Positions 12,543 through 24,025 of a DNA stretch of 64,000 nucleotides are shown here, piece by piece. The position numbers were made by a program, and so were the translations under genes. Below the pieces are notes generated by a model, which was not told the DNA's origin, ran no database searches, and saw nothing but the letters and a program-made list of their open reading frames with translations. Numbering within the stretch: the first letter of the stretch is position 1; every line of letters starts with the position of its first letter. This DNA is from Cavenderia fasciculata (Eukaryota; Evosea; Eumycetozoa; Acytosteliales; Cavenderiaceae): positions 3,286,674 through 3,350,673 of the forward strand of contig NW_004457729.1 in the NCBI RefSeq assembly GCF_000203815.1, written 5' to 3'.

Positions 12543-14607
12543 TAATCGATTAGAATAGGATGGGACATTGATTTCTTTTGGATTCACTTGGGAAAAGTCT
12601 AGTTTCAGATTTTCCTCTGTCGTGGATAATTGGGTTGGAGGATTGAAACCATTTAGGTTGACAAAAGCAGACCCATTCAGTGGTGTTGAGGGTTTAGATA
12701 CAGGGGGATTGTAAAAATTGGTATTGTTGTTAAGCCCTTCTCTTTGGTGTCTCAACCCATTGTTGTCTGTTTGATGCCCAGAGCCATTGTCTGTTTGGTT
12801 CCCAAAGCAATTGTTGTCTATTTGGTGTCCAAAGTCACTGGTTTGGGACTTTGAGGAAATTTGAGAACTGAGTCCATCAATGTTTGTGTCTATACTTTGA
12901 GTATCTTTGGTTTTATCGGATTGGCCCTTTAAAATATTGGATTTTGAATCCTTTGGATCTGGTTTTGGTTGTGAAATAGTAACTAGGTTAACCTTTTCTT
13001 TGAGGAGGTTCACAAATCGGGAGGGACCCCCACCTCTCTTTGTTATTTGTTGTAGAGTTTCATTCACCGAAACCATCTCTCCAGTCTTTAGGTAATTCTT
13101 TACTCTCTCCATTTTATTAGCAAAACTTTTCTCTCTATTTCGTAAATTAATTCTCGAGAAATGATACGACTCTACAACCAAGATTCTTTCAGCTCCATTG
13201 TTGATAAAGTAAAAATCTTGTTTGTCTTCAATTTTGAAATGATATCTAAAGATGTTTTGTGGGGCCCTACCACATAGAAGAATGATTCTCGGTTTGCTTT
13301 TAACAATTTCAATGGCTCTATTTATCATGTGCTGGAGACCATCACCTGGGATTCCAATTTTACTATTTAATAATTAGATATTTTAAATATTTATTAGTTA
13401 AAAAAAAACAAATTTCTTTTTATAATTAATTCTTCATACCTATTATTTACAAATGGATAAATATCTGTAATCGAAAATGAATATGGAGATTTGGGATCTC
13501 TCCAACCGAATATCTCTTTCATTTTTTCGTTCATGTTTTTAAATGATATACAATCCCTGGTACCAGATACATTTTTTGCCAGATGCTTTGGACTCATTGG
13601 GTCCGATTGGACGATTGAAATATTGATTTTTAGACCTGGAGGGAAAGAAAAATTAATCTCTTGGAAGTGTTGGTCACAAACAGAGACCTTTGGAACAATT
13701 CTCTCTGGATTATATTCATCTTTAGTTTCTTTCAATTCAAGAGGATGAATATCGACCCACCACTTCTTGTTGATTGACTTGATGCAATCATATGCGGGTT
13801 GAGATAATTCTCCGCATGTTGTTGAACGAATTTCCCACTCTTTCTCGATATTCTCTCTGTTTTGTGCTGTTGAAAATTTTCATTAGAGAGGAAGGAAACA
13901 AACCATTATTAAAATATTATTAACATACATTGAAGGTAAGGATCAGATCTTTCTTTTCCACCTTTTACATATAAATTTGAAACCAATGCCAAATAGCAAA
14001 CAAAATGTGGATTATTTTGATATTTGACCATTAAAGAATAATCCATCTCGGAACTTAATTCACCTAAAATTGACTTGATTCGATCTGCCTCTTTGCATTG
14101 GATTGGTTTGAATTTACTATTGGTTTTTCTAGATCCTGAACCAGTCGATGGCGTTAAAGGAGATTGTTTGGACGAGATGTTGGATGTTTGTTGTGAACTG
14201 GTGCTAGTGGTGTTATGCATAACATCTGGACTTTTTTGTTGGTGATTGGGCTGATCTTCAGTAGTTGAGGACAAATGTTTTGAGGGTTGAGAGACGCATT
14301 CTTTGATACTAGCAATAGACTCTATTCGTTTTTTATCCTCGGTGATATGATCTGAGGAGCTGGAGAGAGGAGCGAAATTGGCCTGTACCGGATTTGGTCC
14401 TTGAGGTATGGGTGCACTATCAATATCCTCCAAATGATCAAATATGCACCATTCTCTTGTTTGGGAACAAAGATACTGACGCTCATAAACACATATGTGT
14501 GATCTGTTATTGTTGTGGCACTTCGCTTTATCTTTGCAGTCTATACCAAAGTAACAAAGATGATGAGCTTTGCAATAATTTTTAAATTTCGTTTGAGTTT
14601 TCTTCAT
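11913..14607 (-). CDS. Unrecognised protein: CCCH-like zinc motif, possible UDG-like core, C-terminal zinc motif
   Basis: Three exons on the minus strand (14607-13929, 13866-13440, 13362-11913) give 851 aa. The N-terminus (about 10-55) is Cys/His-rich and includes a C-x7-C-x6-C-x3-H spacing like CCCH RNA-binding fingers. A middle region (about residues 240-480, spanning exons 2 and 3) holds LKINISIVQSDPMSP, SITDIYPFVNN, KPRIILLCGRAPQN and ILVVESYHFSR. Their order and hydrophobic pattern resemble the uracil-DNA-glycosylase-like fold (GxxP motif, N/P motif, core strand, then an HPS-like motif). This is my inference, not an established match. A polymorphic-looking Asn run, two imperfect copies of a PLNGS-containing block and a GPTGPTGP stretch follow. 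The last 45 residues carry an H-x9-CG-x14-C-x2-C arrangement that looks like a small zinc knuckle. It is read towards the phosphofructokinase 3' end. Function unknown. Confidence 0.7.
12170..12710. repeat. Imperfect internal duplication inside the zinc-motif gene
   Basis: Two stretches, about 12170-12260 and 12605-12710, share the same run of sequence: CTGTCGTGG, GGGTTGGAGGAT, ACCCATTCAGTGGTG, then TTAGATACAG or TTGAGATACAG. Both encode a PLNGS-type segment. The copies flank the poly-Asn tract and differ by substitutions and short indels, which suggests an old local duplication within the low-complexity part of the protein. Confidence 0.7.
12461..12541. repeat. ATT trinucleotide tract encoding poly-Asn
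   Basis: A nearly perfect ATT array of about 27 units lies on the plus strand and is read as Asn codons on the minus strand inside the zinc-motif gene. Coding AAT runs of this size are typical of dictyostelids and are likely length-variable. Confidence 0.9.
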
Positions 14608-14890
14608 TATAATTTTCTATAACTATTTGATATTGTTAAAATGTGTATTTGTATAATATTAAGTGTAGGTGAATGAATTCAAAGGTTAGACAACGTATTG
14701 CTATTATCAAAAAAAAAAAAAAAAACCGACCATCCCTCCAATCAATCTATTTTCATCGCCCATTTACAAGTTCGACCAGTGTACACATTCGACAAAAATT
14801 TATCTTTAAAAAAATTTGAAGTTCTAATTTTGGGTTGAATAAGACCTTGCAAAAATAGAAAGGTAATACATTATTTTTTTATAAAATATC

Positions 14891-16017
14891 ATGTCGATTC
14901 CTATTACTAGTAGTTTATGTTTAAATCAATTAAGAAAGGTTGCACTTGAAGCAGTCAAGAGAGCATGCGTAGCATGTGTTGAAATACAATCATCGTTGGT
15001 CAATGACGAAACCATCAGCAAGAATGACAAGTCTCCCGTCACTGTCGGAGACTACACTGTGCAAGCACTGATCATCGACGAGCTATCAAGAATGACCAAA
15101 GAGATGGACGGATCAACTGAATACGACTTTGTAGCAGAAGAGGATGCCGACACACTCGCTCAACAACCACTCGTCCAAGCAAAGGTGTTGCAGTTCTTTA
15201 AGCAGTTTGCACAACAAGATAGAAAGTCTACGATCGACGAGACAGAGTTGTCGGTTGTCTTGGACAAGGGACGTATCAAGCAACCTGCTACAAAGAGATG
15301 GTGGACTTTGGACCCGATCGATGGAACGTTGGGATTCTTGCGTCGCGATCAGTATGCTATTGCACTTGCACTCATGGAGGACAATGAACCTGTCTTGGGT
15401 GTGTTGGGATGCCCCTCGTTGCCATTGGAAACACACAACCCATCCTCACCAAAGGGTTGCATCTTTGTTGCTCAGCGAGGAAGAGGTTCCTTTATGATCG
15501 CATTGGGCAGTGACGCTGAACAACAAATCAACGTCTCTTCCAAATCAGATCCATCGCAAGCAATCTTTACAGAAAGCTTTGTATCAAGAGGTTTTGGTCA
15601 TGAATTAAACAAAAAGATTTCAACTCATATGGGTGTAACTAAAGATGCTTTAAAGTAAGAGAATGGAAAAGAGAAAAGAGAAAAGAGAAAAAGAAACAAA
15701 TTAATATTAATATATTTATTTGGTTTATTTTATTTTATTTTAGGATTGATAGTCAATGTAAATATGCAATGGTAGCAAGAGGTGATAGTGATGTCTATGT
15801 TAGATTAACCGACGTCAATTACAAGGAATGTATTTGGGATCATGCAGCAGGTCAGATTGTGGTAGAAGAAGCTGGAGGTATTGTCAGAGATTTCAAAGGC
15901 AACAAGTTGGATTATTCTGTTGGCAGATTATTGTCAAATAATGTTGGTATTGTTTGTTCAAATCAGAATATGTACCCAACTCTATCAAATGCCATTTCAA
16001 ACTCGATACAATTTTAA
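14891..16017 (+). CDS. 3'(2'),5'-bisphosphate nucleotidase (Hal2/SAL1 type)
   Basis: Two exons (14891-15654, 15744-16017) give 345 aa. The enzyme removes the 3'-phosphate from 3'-phosphoadenosine 5'-phosphate, the by-product of sulfate transfer, and so protects exoribonucleases from inhibition; many members also act on inositol 1,4-bisphosphate. All signature motifs of the Mg2+-dependent, Li+-sensitive phosphatase family are seen: EED at 83-85, DPIDGT at 141-146, and WDHAAG from 286, followed by VVEEAGG. The KSPVTVGDYTVQ segment near residue 47 is typical of Hal2 rather than inositol monophosphatase. Length fits the family. It is divergent from the zinc-motif gene, with 283 bases between the two starts. 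Confidence 0.93.
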
Positions 16018-19000
16018 AATCTAAAGTCGTCATTTGGATGATCATCAACAAAGCAACACAACAATTCAAATACAAGTCATGTCATTAAAGACACAAACCA
16101 AAAAAATAATCAACAACTAGGAGGTTGTCGAAAACAGGAGTAGTATTTTATTTGAAATTCAATCCACATCATCAATCAACAACAATGAACTTCAGCTAAA
16201 CACCACTCAAGAGTAAACAGTTGAAAAAACAACAGTGGGTGAAACACAACACATAAATGATATTCTGATCTATCACTAGATACACACCACACTTGTAGGT
16301 ATTATTTCATGGTTTAAATCACCCTCGCTCACTTATTGCCACTCACTTCGATGAATCATTCAATCATCAGAGGTAATTTATAATTTATCTGTTTACACAC
16401 ACAATTCCCAAAAGTAACAATATGTTTATTTTAATAGGATATAGGAGTAGCACAAGATATGGTAACTTTTTTTAAAATAGTTCATTTCCATCTTGGTAAA
16501 ACACATATCACTTTTAAGTTTGCCATTGGTGGTGGTGTTTAGTTTCTAGAGCGGATTGAGTCATTGAGATGCTAGATGAACAAACCAAGGAAATGAAATG
16601 AAGGGGATTGATTGTAAACATTATCATCACATATTCTCCAAACTTCAAAAGATTGTTTTCAACAAACACGAGCAAACTGGTCAACAAGTTTGTATTAGGA
16701 GGTGTATACTAGTTTAAAAATATCCAACCACCATAGGGTATCATTCCTGTGGGTGGTGCTTATCAATTGATATCTATTTTGTAATTTAGTAGGAGGTGAG
16801 GTAACCGACAACAAATTGCAATTTCCATCTTCAGTCAACGATGTTGATTTTTTTGAAAAACCTGCACAGTTGTTGGTCACCCTCTATATTGTAGGTCGGG
16901 GGTGACCAATTTAAAAAAATATCTGCCAGCAGTCGAGTCATATGCCTCACCACATAAAAACAATAATCGTCTTGATTAACCAACACCCTCTAAACTTGGA
17001 ACCTTTGGGTTTCATTTTCATTGTCAAATATTCAAAGTAGAGATTTAAATAACCACAACAAGTGGAGCCTTAGCCAACCGACAAAAAAAAAATTAGTTTG
17101 TCAGTCATTTTGTGTCTCGGTAAGTTTAGACTTTTGGTGGTGGTCACCCGTCACCCATTCCTCAGGGACATATGTTTCACATTCATTCACGATCAATTCA
17201 GATAAATCCTCTTCGCAATCAATCATTGTTTTTTTTTTTTTTTTTTTTTTAAATTATTTTTAAACACAACTCTGGCAAGCAGTACCACACACACTCCATT
17301 CAACACAACACAGTAAAGTAGGATTCTGACAGTACCACCCAGCTCAGCTAGCTTATTATGTTACATTAGAAGGGGTAGGCTACAATACAAAAAATATCAT
17401 CGTCGTTGTTGACAAGCAAGCATCCAAACACACCAGCAAACATCATCATCATCATCATTCGACTTTTAGTTTTTTCCTTTCAAGTATTTATTAGAAGGTC
17501 CGAAAACAGTTGCATTGTTGTTTGTCCCCAAATCAATTGTTTTTTTTCTTTTAATTATTTTACATCAGGGTGATATAGATATCTACTCTATAATATAATA
17601 TAGGCACTAAACTAAAAGTGATTAAACGACACACACACATAACCGACAGCCTAGTTTCCCATCCCTTCATCATCATCATTCTCATCTTTTCCCCATCACC
17701 CACACACAAACTAATAAATCATTCATTTTATTTATTTCTAATATATATTTAAATATCTAATAGACTAGTTAGTTGTGTATTTATTATAATTATTATAATT
17801 ATTAATAAGTATAGTTTAGTAGTTTTTTGTTGGCATAGGAAACACAATCAAGTAAACTTAAAAAAAAAAAAAGAAAGGTAAGAAATATTATTATTATTAG
17901 CCCATCTAAGAGGGTTATACGGTCACACACATTCATTCTATCATCTACATTTTTTGTATTTATTTATTGATTGTCAACAACCCATTCAAAACCCTAAAAA
18001 CACTTGGTTCACAAGACCTTGTCTTTCTTTTACAACAACCACTCACTCCAATCCAGTACCATACCACCACCTCTCCTCTCTTGTGTTATGACAGGGAGAG
18101 ATAAAACTAGATCTAAAAATTTGTTTTAAAAGAGGACAGACAGAGGTAGGTTGTGTTTGTGTGTGTGAGATAGAGAGAGTGTTTTGTGTTCATTGACTGA
18201 CACCAAAATATTCCATCCAAAACCATGATACGATTCATTTCATCCTTTGTCTTCAAGTATTTATCTCTCTCTTTTTCCACCTTTTGTGTTTTGTGTGTGA
18301 GCGTTTTAAAGTACTTATCTCCCAGCTCTCTCTATCCTTCCTCTTCCTTTATCAATATATATAAATATACATTGTGTTGTTGCAGAAAGTGAATGAAAAA
18401 AAACAAAAGACACTCTTCAACAGTCATCCATCCATACATTTACCACGCAACAAAACAATTCAAAAGTGAGAGAGAAGAAGAGCTAAAAATATAAACTTCA
18501 AACATTAATGTTTGCAGTCAAACAACAAATCCTTGTTCATCATCTCACTTTTTGTTTAATTTATCTACTCTATAAATATATGTTGTAACAATTAAATTCC
18601 TATAAGAACTACTACTTAGACTACAAATACTTCTGACACCTGATGTTCAATTGAAAGTGAGTTTAAAGAAAGATAATTAAAATCAATCATCAAACAGTTT
18701 GCTATTTTAAAGATAGATAGATAGAAAGATAGATTCATCCACTTTCATACAACATACTTTAGTACTAAAGTATCGCATCAACAACAACAACTTGTTCAAT
18801 TCCATTGTAGTTTTTTTTATTTTCCATCCTCGAGGTATTCAATTAAACGATTGCGCAAAACTACTGTTTTTGTTTATTGTCGCCGTTTTTTTTTTATTTG
18901 GATTACCATATTTGTCTAATTTTTACCATTGTTGATCTCGTTTGTCATCCATCATCCACCTCTTCTTGTCCGTCTTCACACAATATTGTCCAGAGGCTGC

Positions 19001-19688
19001 TTATTGAAATTCAACCTCTATATTTGTCCTGTTCCATTGCTTGTTCACTCGGGGGTGGAGGAGGAAAACGACGTAAGCAACACCTTGTTTGCAGGCAGCG
19101 GTAGGGGTGTTATATATAACAAGTATTATATTTACCCAGAGAGCAACACAGTGAACAAACATTTAGTAAGCAGTACAGTACACCAACTTTATTTTTAAAT
19201 TATTTTTTTTACAAAAGAATCTCTATCTATCCTATCTATCTATCCATATCTTCATCGTTCAATATTACCATACACAAACCCAACGAACAGCAAAATTATA
19301 AAAGAGTGTCGAATTATCAAACTATCTATCCATCTTTCCTAAATCTAAAAAAAACAACCATATATATAACACTCTTTTTTTTTCTTGTCCAACATAGTTT
19401 GTTTTAAATAAATAACTTTCACACATTACATTATATTATTTAATATTCATTTCCTTCACAACACAATATCGTTCACCACTACCACATCTTTATATCACAA
19501 AAAAGATATTAAAGAGATAATATTTTAATATATATTATTTATTTATTCATTGTATTAATAATTAATTCATTTTATTTTATTTATATACATATAAAATCTA
19601 AAAGATATTTTTTTTTCTTTTTCTTCCATTCCAAATTTCAAGTAACCAATTTCTACTACTCCAATAATAATATTATAATTTGTGAAAA
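16018..19688. other. 3.7-kb gene-free region with hairpins and repeated motifs
   Basis: This is the longest stretch without a convincing gene. The first 1.5 kb (to about 17,550) is less A/T-rich than most intergenic DNA here and holds TGGTCACCC motifs and a 10-bp inverted repeat (16873-16909). A T run of more than 20 lies at 17,229-17,250. From about 17,600 on it is pyrimidine-rich DNA with GATA/AGAT repeats (18,713-18,733) and many short T runs, consistent with a very long promoter or 5' leader for the gene at 19,689. Open frames here (for example 17,101-17,226 minus and 18,877-19,198 plus) are short and unsupported. Confidence 0.5.
16873..16909. repeat. 10-bp perfect inverted repeat (hairpin)
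   Basis: TTGGTCACCC at 16873-16882 is exactly complementary to GGGTGACCAA at 16900-16909, with a 17-base spacer. The same TGGTCACCC core recurs at 17141-17149. It could be a protein-binding palindrome or part of a structured RNA. Confidence 0.65.
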
Positions 19689-21536
19689 ATGGTGATTATG
19701 GATGAACAATATAATGGTATCCAATTGGATCTTGGAGGACCACCAAATAGCCATGGCAATCATTATGTCTTGCGGAATGGTACGATTCATCAGAGTGGTG
19801 CATTCCAAAACTCGACCAACAATCTAATCAATGGTATACAAAATGTGGGTCACTCTATTACGAATGGTATCCAAAAGGTGCCCAATGAAATACACTTGCT
19901 ACGCGACCGAGTCTCCAACAAGGATTATTTCCTCATGACCGAACAAATCGAGATGGAGGAACATAAACGTGACCGATTGATTCATTCGCCAACGACCAAG
20001 TCGATCAGCTCCAAACAGCTACTAAAGCGACCACTAGGTATCAAGGACAATGATACTGGTTTGGAAGAGACTTTTAACGATCACAACTCGAAACATCGGT
20101 TTCGGTCTTGGTCGTCTCCCTCGGTTCCTGTACCAAAAACTGAAGCATCTGTTCAGTCGTCTGTTGAAACCAAAAACGTCAAAGCATTGACACTCCCACG
20201 TGCCGGCACTCGATCCAGTACCAATCCTCACCACTTTACATTGTTAAAGAAACATTCATATAACCTAGACAAGGAAAATGAAGGTATCATGGAAGTAGAC
20301 GAAGAAGAAAGAGCTCAAGAAATACTTGACGACTATTATTCATCTGCTGTTGAAATGGATGAAGATGAAGGAGAGGAAGAAGAAGAAGAGGAAGAGTTAA
20401 CAAGAATTCGATCAATGTCATTAGGATCCAACGACCAAGGATCTGCTTCATTATCATCATCCTCAATTGCAGTCGAAAAATATAAAAAGATGCAAGTTAC
20501 TTTGGATGAACTTAAAGAATGTCAAGAAATTATCGATATTGTAAATAATAATAATAATAATAACAACAAAAATAGTAATAATAGAATTAAACCAATCAAC
20601 ACCAACAACAATAATAATAATAATGAAAAATCAATTATTAGTAATAGTGGTATTCTAGTTTTAGAAAGAACTAATTCGACCAATAGTTTGGACTGTATGG
20701 CCGATACTGAATACCCTACTACCACTCCAACTCCAAACATTTGTTATACGACAAACCGACAACTAAATACACCATCACCACGAAACATGTCTTGTGGGTC
20801 ACCAACCCATAGTACTACTACTGCATCATCATTACCATCTTCACCTCGGTCGACATCTCTTTTATCCATTACATTTTCCAAACCTACCAACAGTGCCATT
20901 AGCAATATTAGTATTGTCAAGGCCAAACCAACCCCTCCACCAAGATCCCCGGCCTCGCTACTAAAGCATTCCACTGGGTCATCATTGGCTGTACCAACAA
21001 TTACCACCACCTCTGCATCATCGTCTCCGAATGGCGCAGGTAGCACCACCACCACCATCTCTCCATCTCCATCACCATTGTCATTGTCGTCTAACAACTC
21101 TATCAATAATAATAATGGTCGTTCATTAACTCCAACAATGATGCAACAACATCAACCTCATCCATCTCGAAATCAACTATCAATGTCTTCACCCAAGATT
21201 ATTATAAACAAACATCTTGTAAGATGTGATAGTAACGGTAGTATATCATCCTCGACATCTAAATCAAACGAACAATCTCAATCCCAATCCCAATCATCTT
21301 CTCCAAACCTATCACCAAAGAAAGCAACAAAGACTATTGCTCTTTCCAAATCAAAGAGTAGTAGTAATGTTCCAACAAATACCCAAAAATCATCAAATAG
21401 TGGAAGTGGTAGTGGTCAACATAGTCCATTGGCTCCACAATCACTTTCTTCAAGTGGTACAAATATTGCTTTCCAAAATGAATTAAAATTACATTTAAAA
21501 GCAAAAGAAGAACGTAGATCATCTATTTCAAAATAA
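19689..21536 (+). CDS. Uncharacterised low-complexity acidic/Ser-rich protein
   Basis: One uninterrupted exon gives 615 aa. I do not recognise a domain. The N-terminal 300 residues are the most ordered-looking part: DYFLMTEQIEMEEHK, then Arg/Ser-rich RFRSWSSPSVPVP, then an acidic run of about a dozen Glu near 230. After that come EKYKKMQVTLDELK (a short possible helix), Asn runs, and long Ser/Thr/Pro tracts with many SP and TP dipeptides, suggesting extensive proline-directed phosphorylation. The last residues (NELKLHLKAKEERRSS) look like a short charged helix. No signal peptide or membrane segment is seen. The very long gene-free upstream region (3.7 kb) suggests complex regulation, as for developmentally controlled genes; that is inference. 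Confidence 0.75.
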   Translation: MVIMDEQYNGIQLDLGGPPNSHGNHYVLRNGTIHQSGAFQNSTNNLINGIQNVGHSITNGIQKVPNEIHLLRDRVSNKDYFLMTEQIEMEEHKRDRLIHSPTTKSISSKQLLKRPLGIKDNDTGLEETFNDHNSKHRFRSWSSPSVPVPKTEASVQSSVETKNVKALTLPRAGTRSSTNPHHFTLLKKHSYNLDKENEGIMEVDEEERAQEILDDYYSSAVEMDEDEGEEEEEEEELTRIRSMSLGSNDQGSASLSSSSIAVEKYKKMQVTLDELKECQEIIDIVNNNNNNNNKNSNNRIKPINTNNNNNNNEKSIISNSGILVLERTNSTNSLDCMADTEYPTTTPTPNICYTTNRQLNTPSPRNMSCGSPTHSTTTASSLPSSPRSTSLLSITFSKPTNSAISNISIVKAKPTPPPRSPASLLKHSTGSSLAVPTITTTSASSSPNGAGSTTTTISPSPSPLSLSSNNSINNNNGRSLTPTMMQQHQPHPSRNQLSMSSPKIIINKHLVRCDSNGSISSSTSKSNEQSQSQSQSSSPNLSPKKATKTIALSKSKSSSNVPTNTQKSSNSGSGSGQHSPLAPQSLSSSGTNIAFQNELKLHLKAKEERRSSISK

Positions 21537-21848
21537 GTAGATAGATATAATGGGATTAATAATAATAATATAATCATCTAATAATATTAATAATAGTTAG
21601 TTTAATCAATCAAAAATTTGTATAAATGTCAACAACAATAATAATAATTATGGAAAGGGATTTAAATAACTCTTTCTAGGTCTTTTTTTTTTTTTCTATT
21701 CTATTCTACTCAACTTACTTACTACCAAGCAAATAATAACAATAACAAATAGCTAGGATGTTTTTTTAAATAAAAATAAATGTATTATTATATATCAAAT
21801 ATTTAAATATGTAACAATTAAATTGAAAGTTGTTGCTGTCTTGTATTT
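21537..21848. other. Convergent 3' flanks
   Basis: About 310 bases of very A/T-rich DNA between the stop of the acidic protein gene and the stop of the opposing methyltransferase gene. It contains T runs and ATAATA repeats only. Confidence 0.6.
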
Positions 21849-23438
21849 TTAATTAGTGGTTGTTGTCGTTGATTTCATCTTTACAATTCTAGCTATAAAC
21901 ATTCCACTTGTACCATTTTTCGGATAAAATCTATATGTATGTTTAATATAACCTCTACTAAATGGAACAACTGTTATATTTTGATTTGATTGTCCATCTC
22001 CATCACTTTCAGTGTCTCTGTCAGTATCACCAAAACAAGGTTCAAGTTGACTATTTGGATTATTTTCAAGTAACCAAGTTACAACATCTTCATTCTCTGC
22101 TTTACAAAAACTACATGTACTATAAACTAAAACTCCACCTTCTTTTAATAAATTAAATCCTGTTTGTAATAGTTTTTTCTTCAAAAATAATAATAAATTT
22201 AATTTAGTATCTTTTTGTTGTCGAATAGATATATATATATATATATATTTATAATAGATACCTGTAAATTTGTTAATTCAGTCAATTCTGATGGAATGAA
22301 ATTCCTTCCAATTTTACTATATTGAATTAAATGACGTATTGATGCATCCAAACTACACTCTGCATCAACTATAACTCTATCATAGTACAATGAATTGGAA
22401 TATCTCATAAAGTAATCTGTACTGAAATATAAATCCGGTAAATCATATTTAATCTTTTTCGTATTCTTTTTTGATTTTCTTTTCTTTTCTATATTTGTTG
22501 TTGTTGTTGTATTTTCCAATTCTTTCTCTTCTTCTTCTTCTCCTTCTCCATTTACATTTTCTTTATCTTGTTCTTTATCATTTTTTTGTTTCTTTTTTAA
22601 TCTCTTTTTTACATTTGTATCTGATAAATGAGGTAATGGATCCAAAGAAGATGGTGCTTTTATATTGAATGTTGTAGCATCACATTGAAACAATCTAGCC
22701 TTTGGTATTTTGTATTTTTTGATGACAGTCTTACATGAACCAAGTCTACTTGGTGATATATCGACACCAGTCACTGATCCCTGTCCCTTGATCAAATCGG
22801 CAATCATACAAAACTTGGTTCCAGGTGCACAACATATATCCAATACATTGTCACCTGGTTGTGGATCCAATGCAAGTATAGCTGCTCCACTACTTGCATC
22901 CATTCCATACATTATTCCTTTTTTATAACTATTATAATATATAGACGATAATGTAATGTTAATACACATGTCATCAAATCAAATCATTCTGACATATTTG
23001 TACATACCTAGGTGAAGAAGATATACCAACAGTAGACTTTAATTGATAAAAGTTTGGTAACCATGCCAATTCTTTTAAAGGTGTTTTAAGTTCTTGTTCA
23101 ATTTGTTTGACTGTTTGTTGTTTGGTATCATGATGACCATCTTGATGATGACCATCTTCAAGTATGAGACGATTGTTTAATCTAATGAATCTAGGTAGAT
23201 CATCTAGATTGATGTCATATGAATCTTGTGGTATATTATTGTCAACTAGAAAGTCTATAAACTCTTTAGGTTTGTTTTGAAGGAATGCTGATAATGCTTC
23301 TTTGTTACTAACAACTGAGATTTCAGTTGTTATTGATTCTTCTTCTATCTCATCATCTCCATCATTGACTTGTTGTTCTTGTTCCTCTATTTCCTTTTCT
23401 TTCTTTCTCTTTTGATGATGATGATTATTTCTATTCAT
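21849..23438 (-). CDS. NSUN/RsmB-family RNA cytosine-C5 methyltransferase
   Basis: Three exons on the minus strand (23438-23008, 22928-22262, 22178-21849) give 475 aa. The SAM-binding motif is VLDICCAPGTKFCMIADL, followed by the acidic GVDIS loop. A catalytic-type Cys lies in VDAECSLDAS (motif IV, with Glu instead of the usual Pro before the Cys) and the second Cys in VYSTCSF (motif VI). These two Cys residues are the catalytic pair of NSUN enzymes, which use a covalent RNA-enzyme intermediate. A Lys/Glu-rich insertion of about 70 residues (around 220-290) separates the early SAM motifs from motif IV, and the first 60 residues are charged. No PUA-type N-terminal domain is obvious. The target (rRNA or tRNA) cannot be decided from the sequence. 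Confidence 0.88.
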
Positions 23439-24025
23439 TATGTATGAATGAATACAATACTTTTGAATTCAATATTGTACAGATAAATTAATGAGATACG
23501 ATTAGTTAGTTAGTTTCCTTTTAAATCGATTGTATCTTATTTTTTCGAATTTTGAAAGTTCGCCCGCCCGCTAAATTAAAACCAAATGAATTCGAAGCGA
23601 CACTCGACCCACTCTCACTGCATGCAATGGGTGATCTTAAGTCGATGATGATGGTCTTGGGATACAATATTAAATAATTGAACGAATTCAACAAAAACAC
23701 TCAAAACTACTTTCACACACAACCCGATACACCACCATTCGATTTCATCTAATCAGCCCAACCCCTCCTTCTTTCTAATGTTTAAAAATAAATAAGTTCA
23801 TCATCTTCACCATTCATCATCAGAGTTTATTTATATCTTTAAATTTTCAACAAATACATCAACATCTATTTTTATCTTTACAACAACTAATCAGAAGAAC
23901 ACAACAGAGTACATTATTATTTATTTATGTGATTAATAATAATATTTTAAAGATCACCTTTTTTAAAAAACAATAACAAGAATTGTATAATAAGTATAGA
24001 TAGAGTATCGGAGATAGTAGATTAA
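23439..24025. other. Divergent promoter region
   Basis: About 590 bases between the divergent starts of the methyltransferase and the seven-TM gene. A less A/T-rich patch with CGCCCGCCCGC lies near 23,563. The rest is T-rich leader and TATA-like sequence. No gene is seen. Confidence 0.5.

Noticed and set aside
17101-17226. 41-aa minus-strand frame starting MIDCEEDLSEL
   Set aside because: Composition is coding-like, but there is no plausible splice site, downstream frames are broken, and nothing is recognised. It may be a decayed gene.
18877-19198. Short plus-strand frames in the leader region
   Set aside because: They are simple pyrimidine-rich sequence with no domain and no ATG context.
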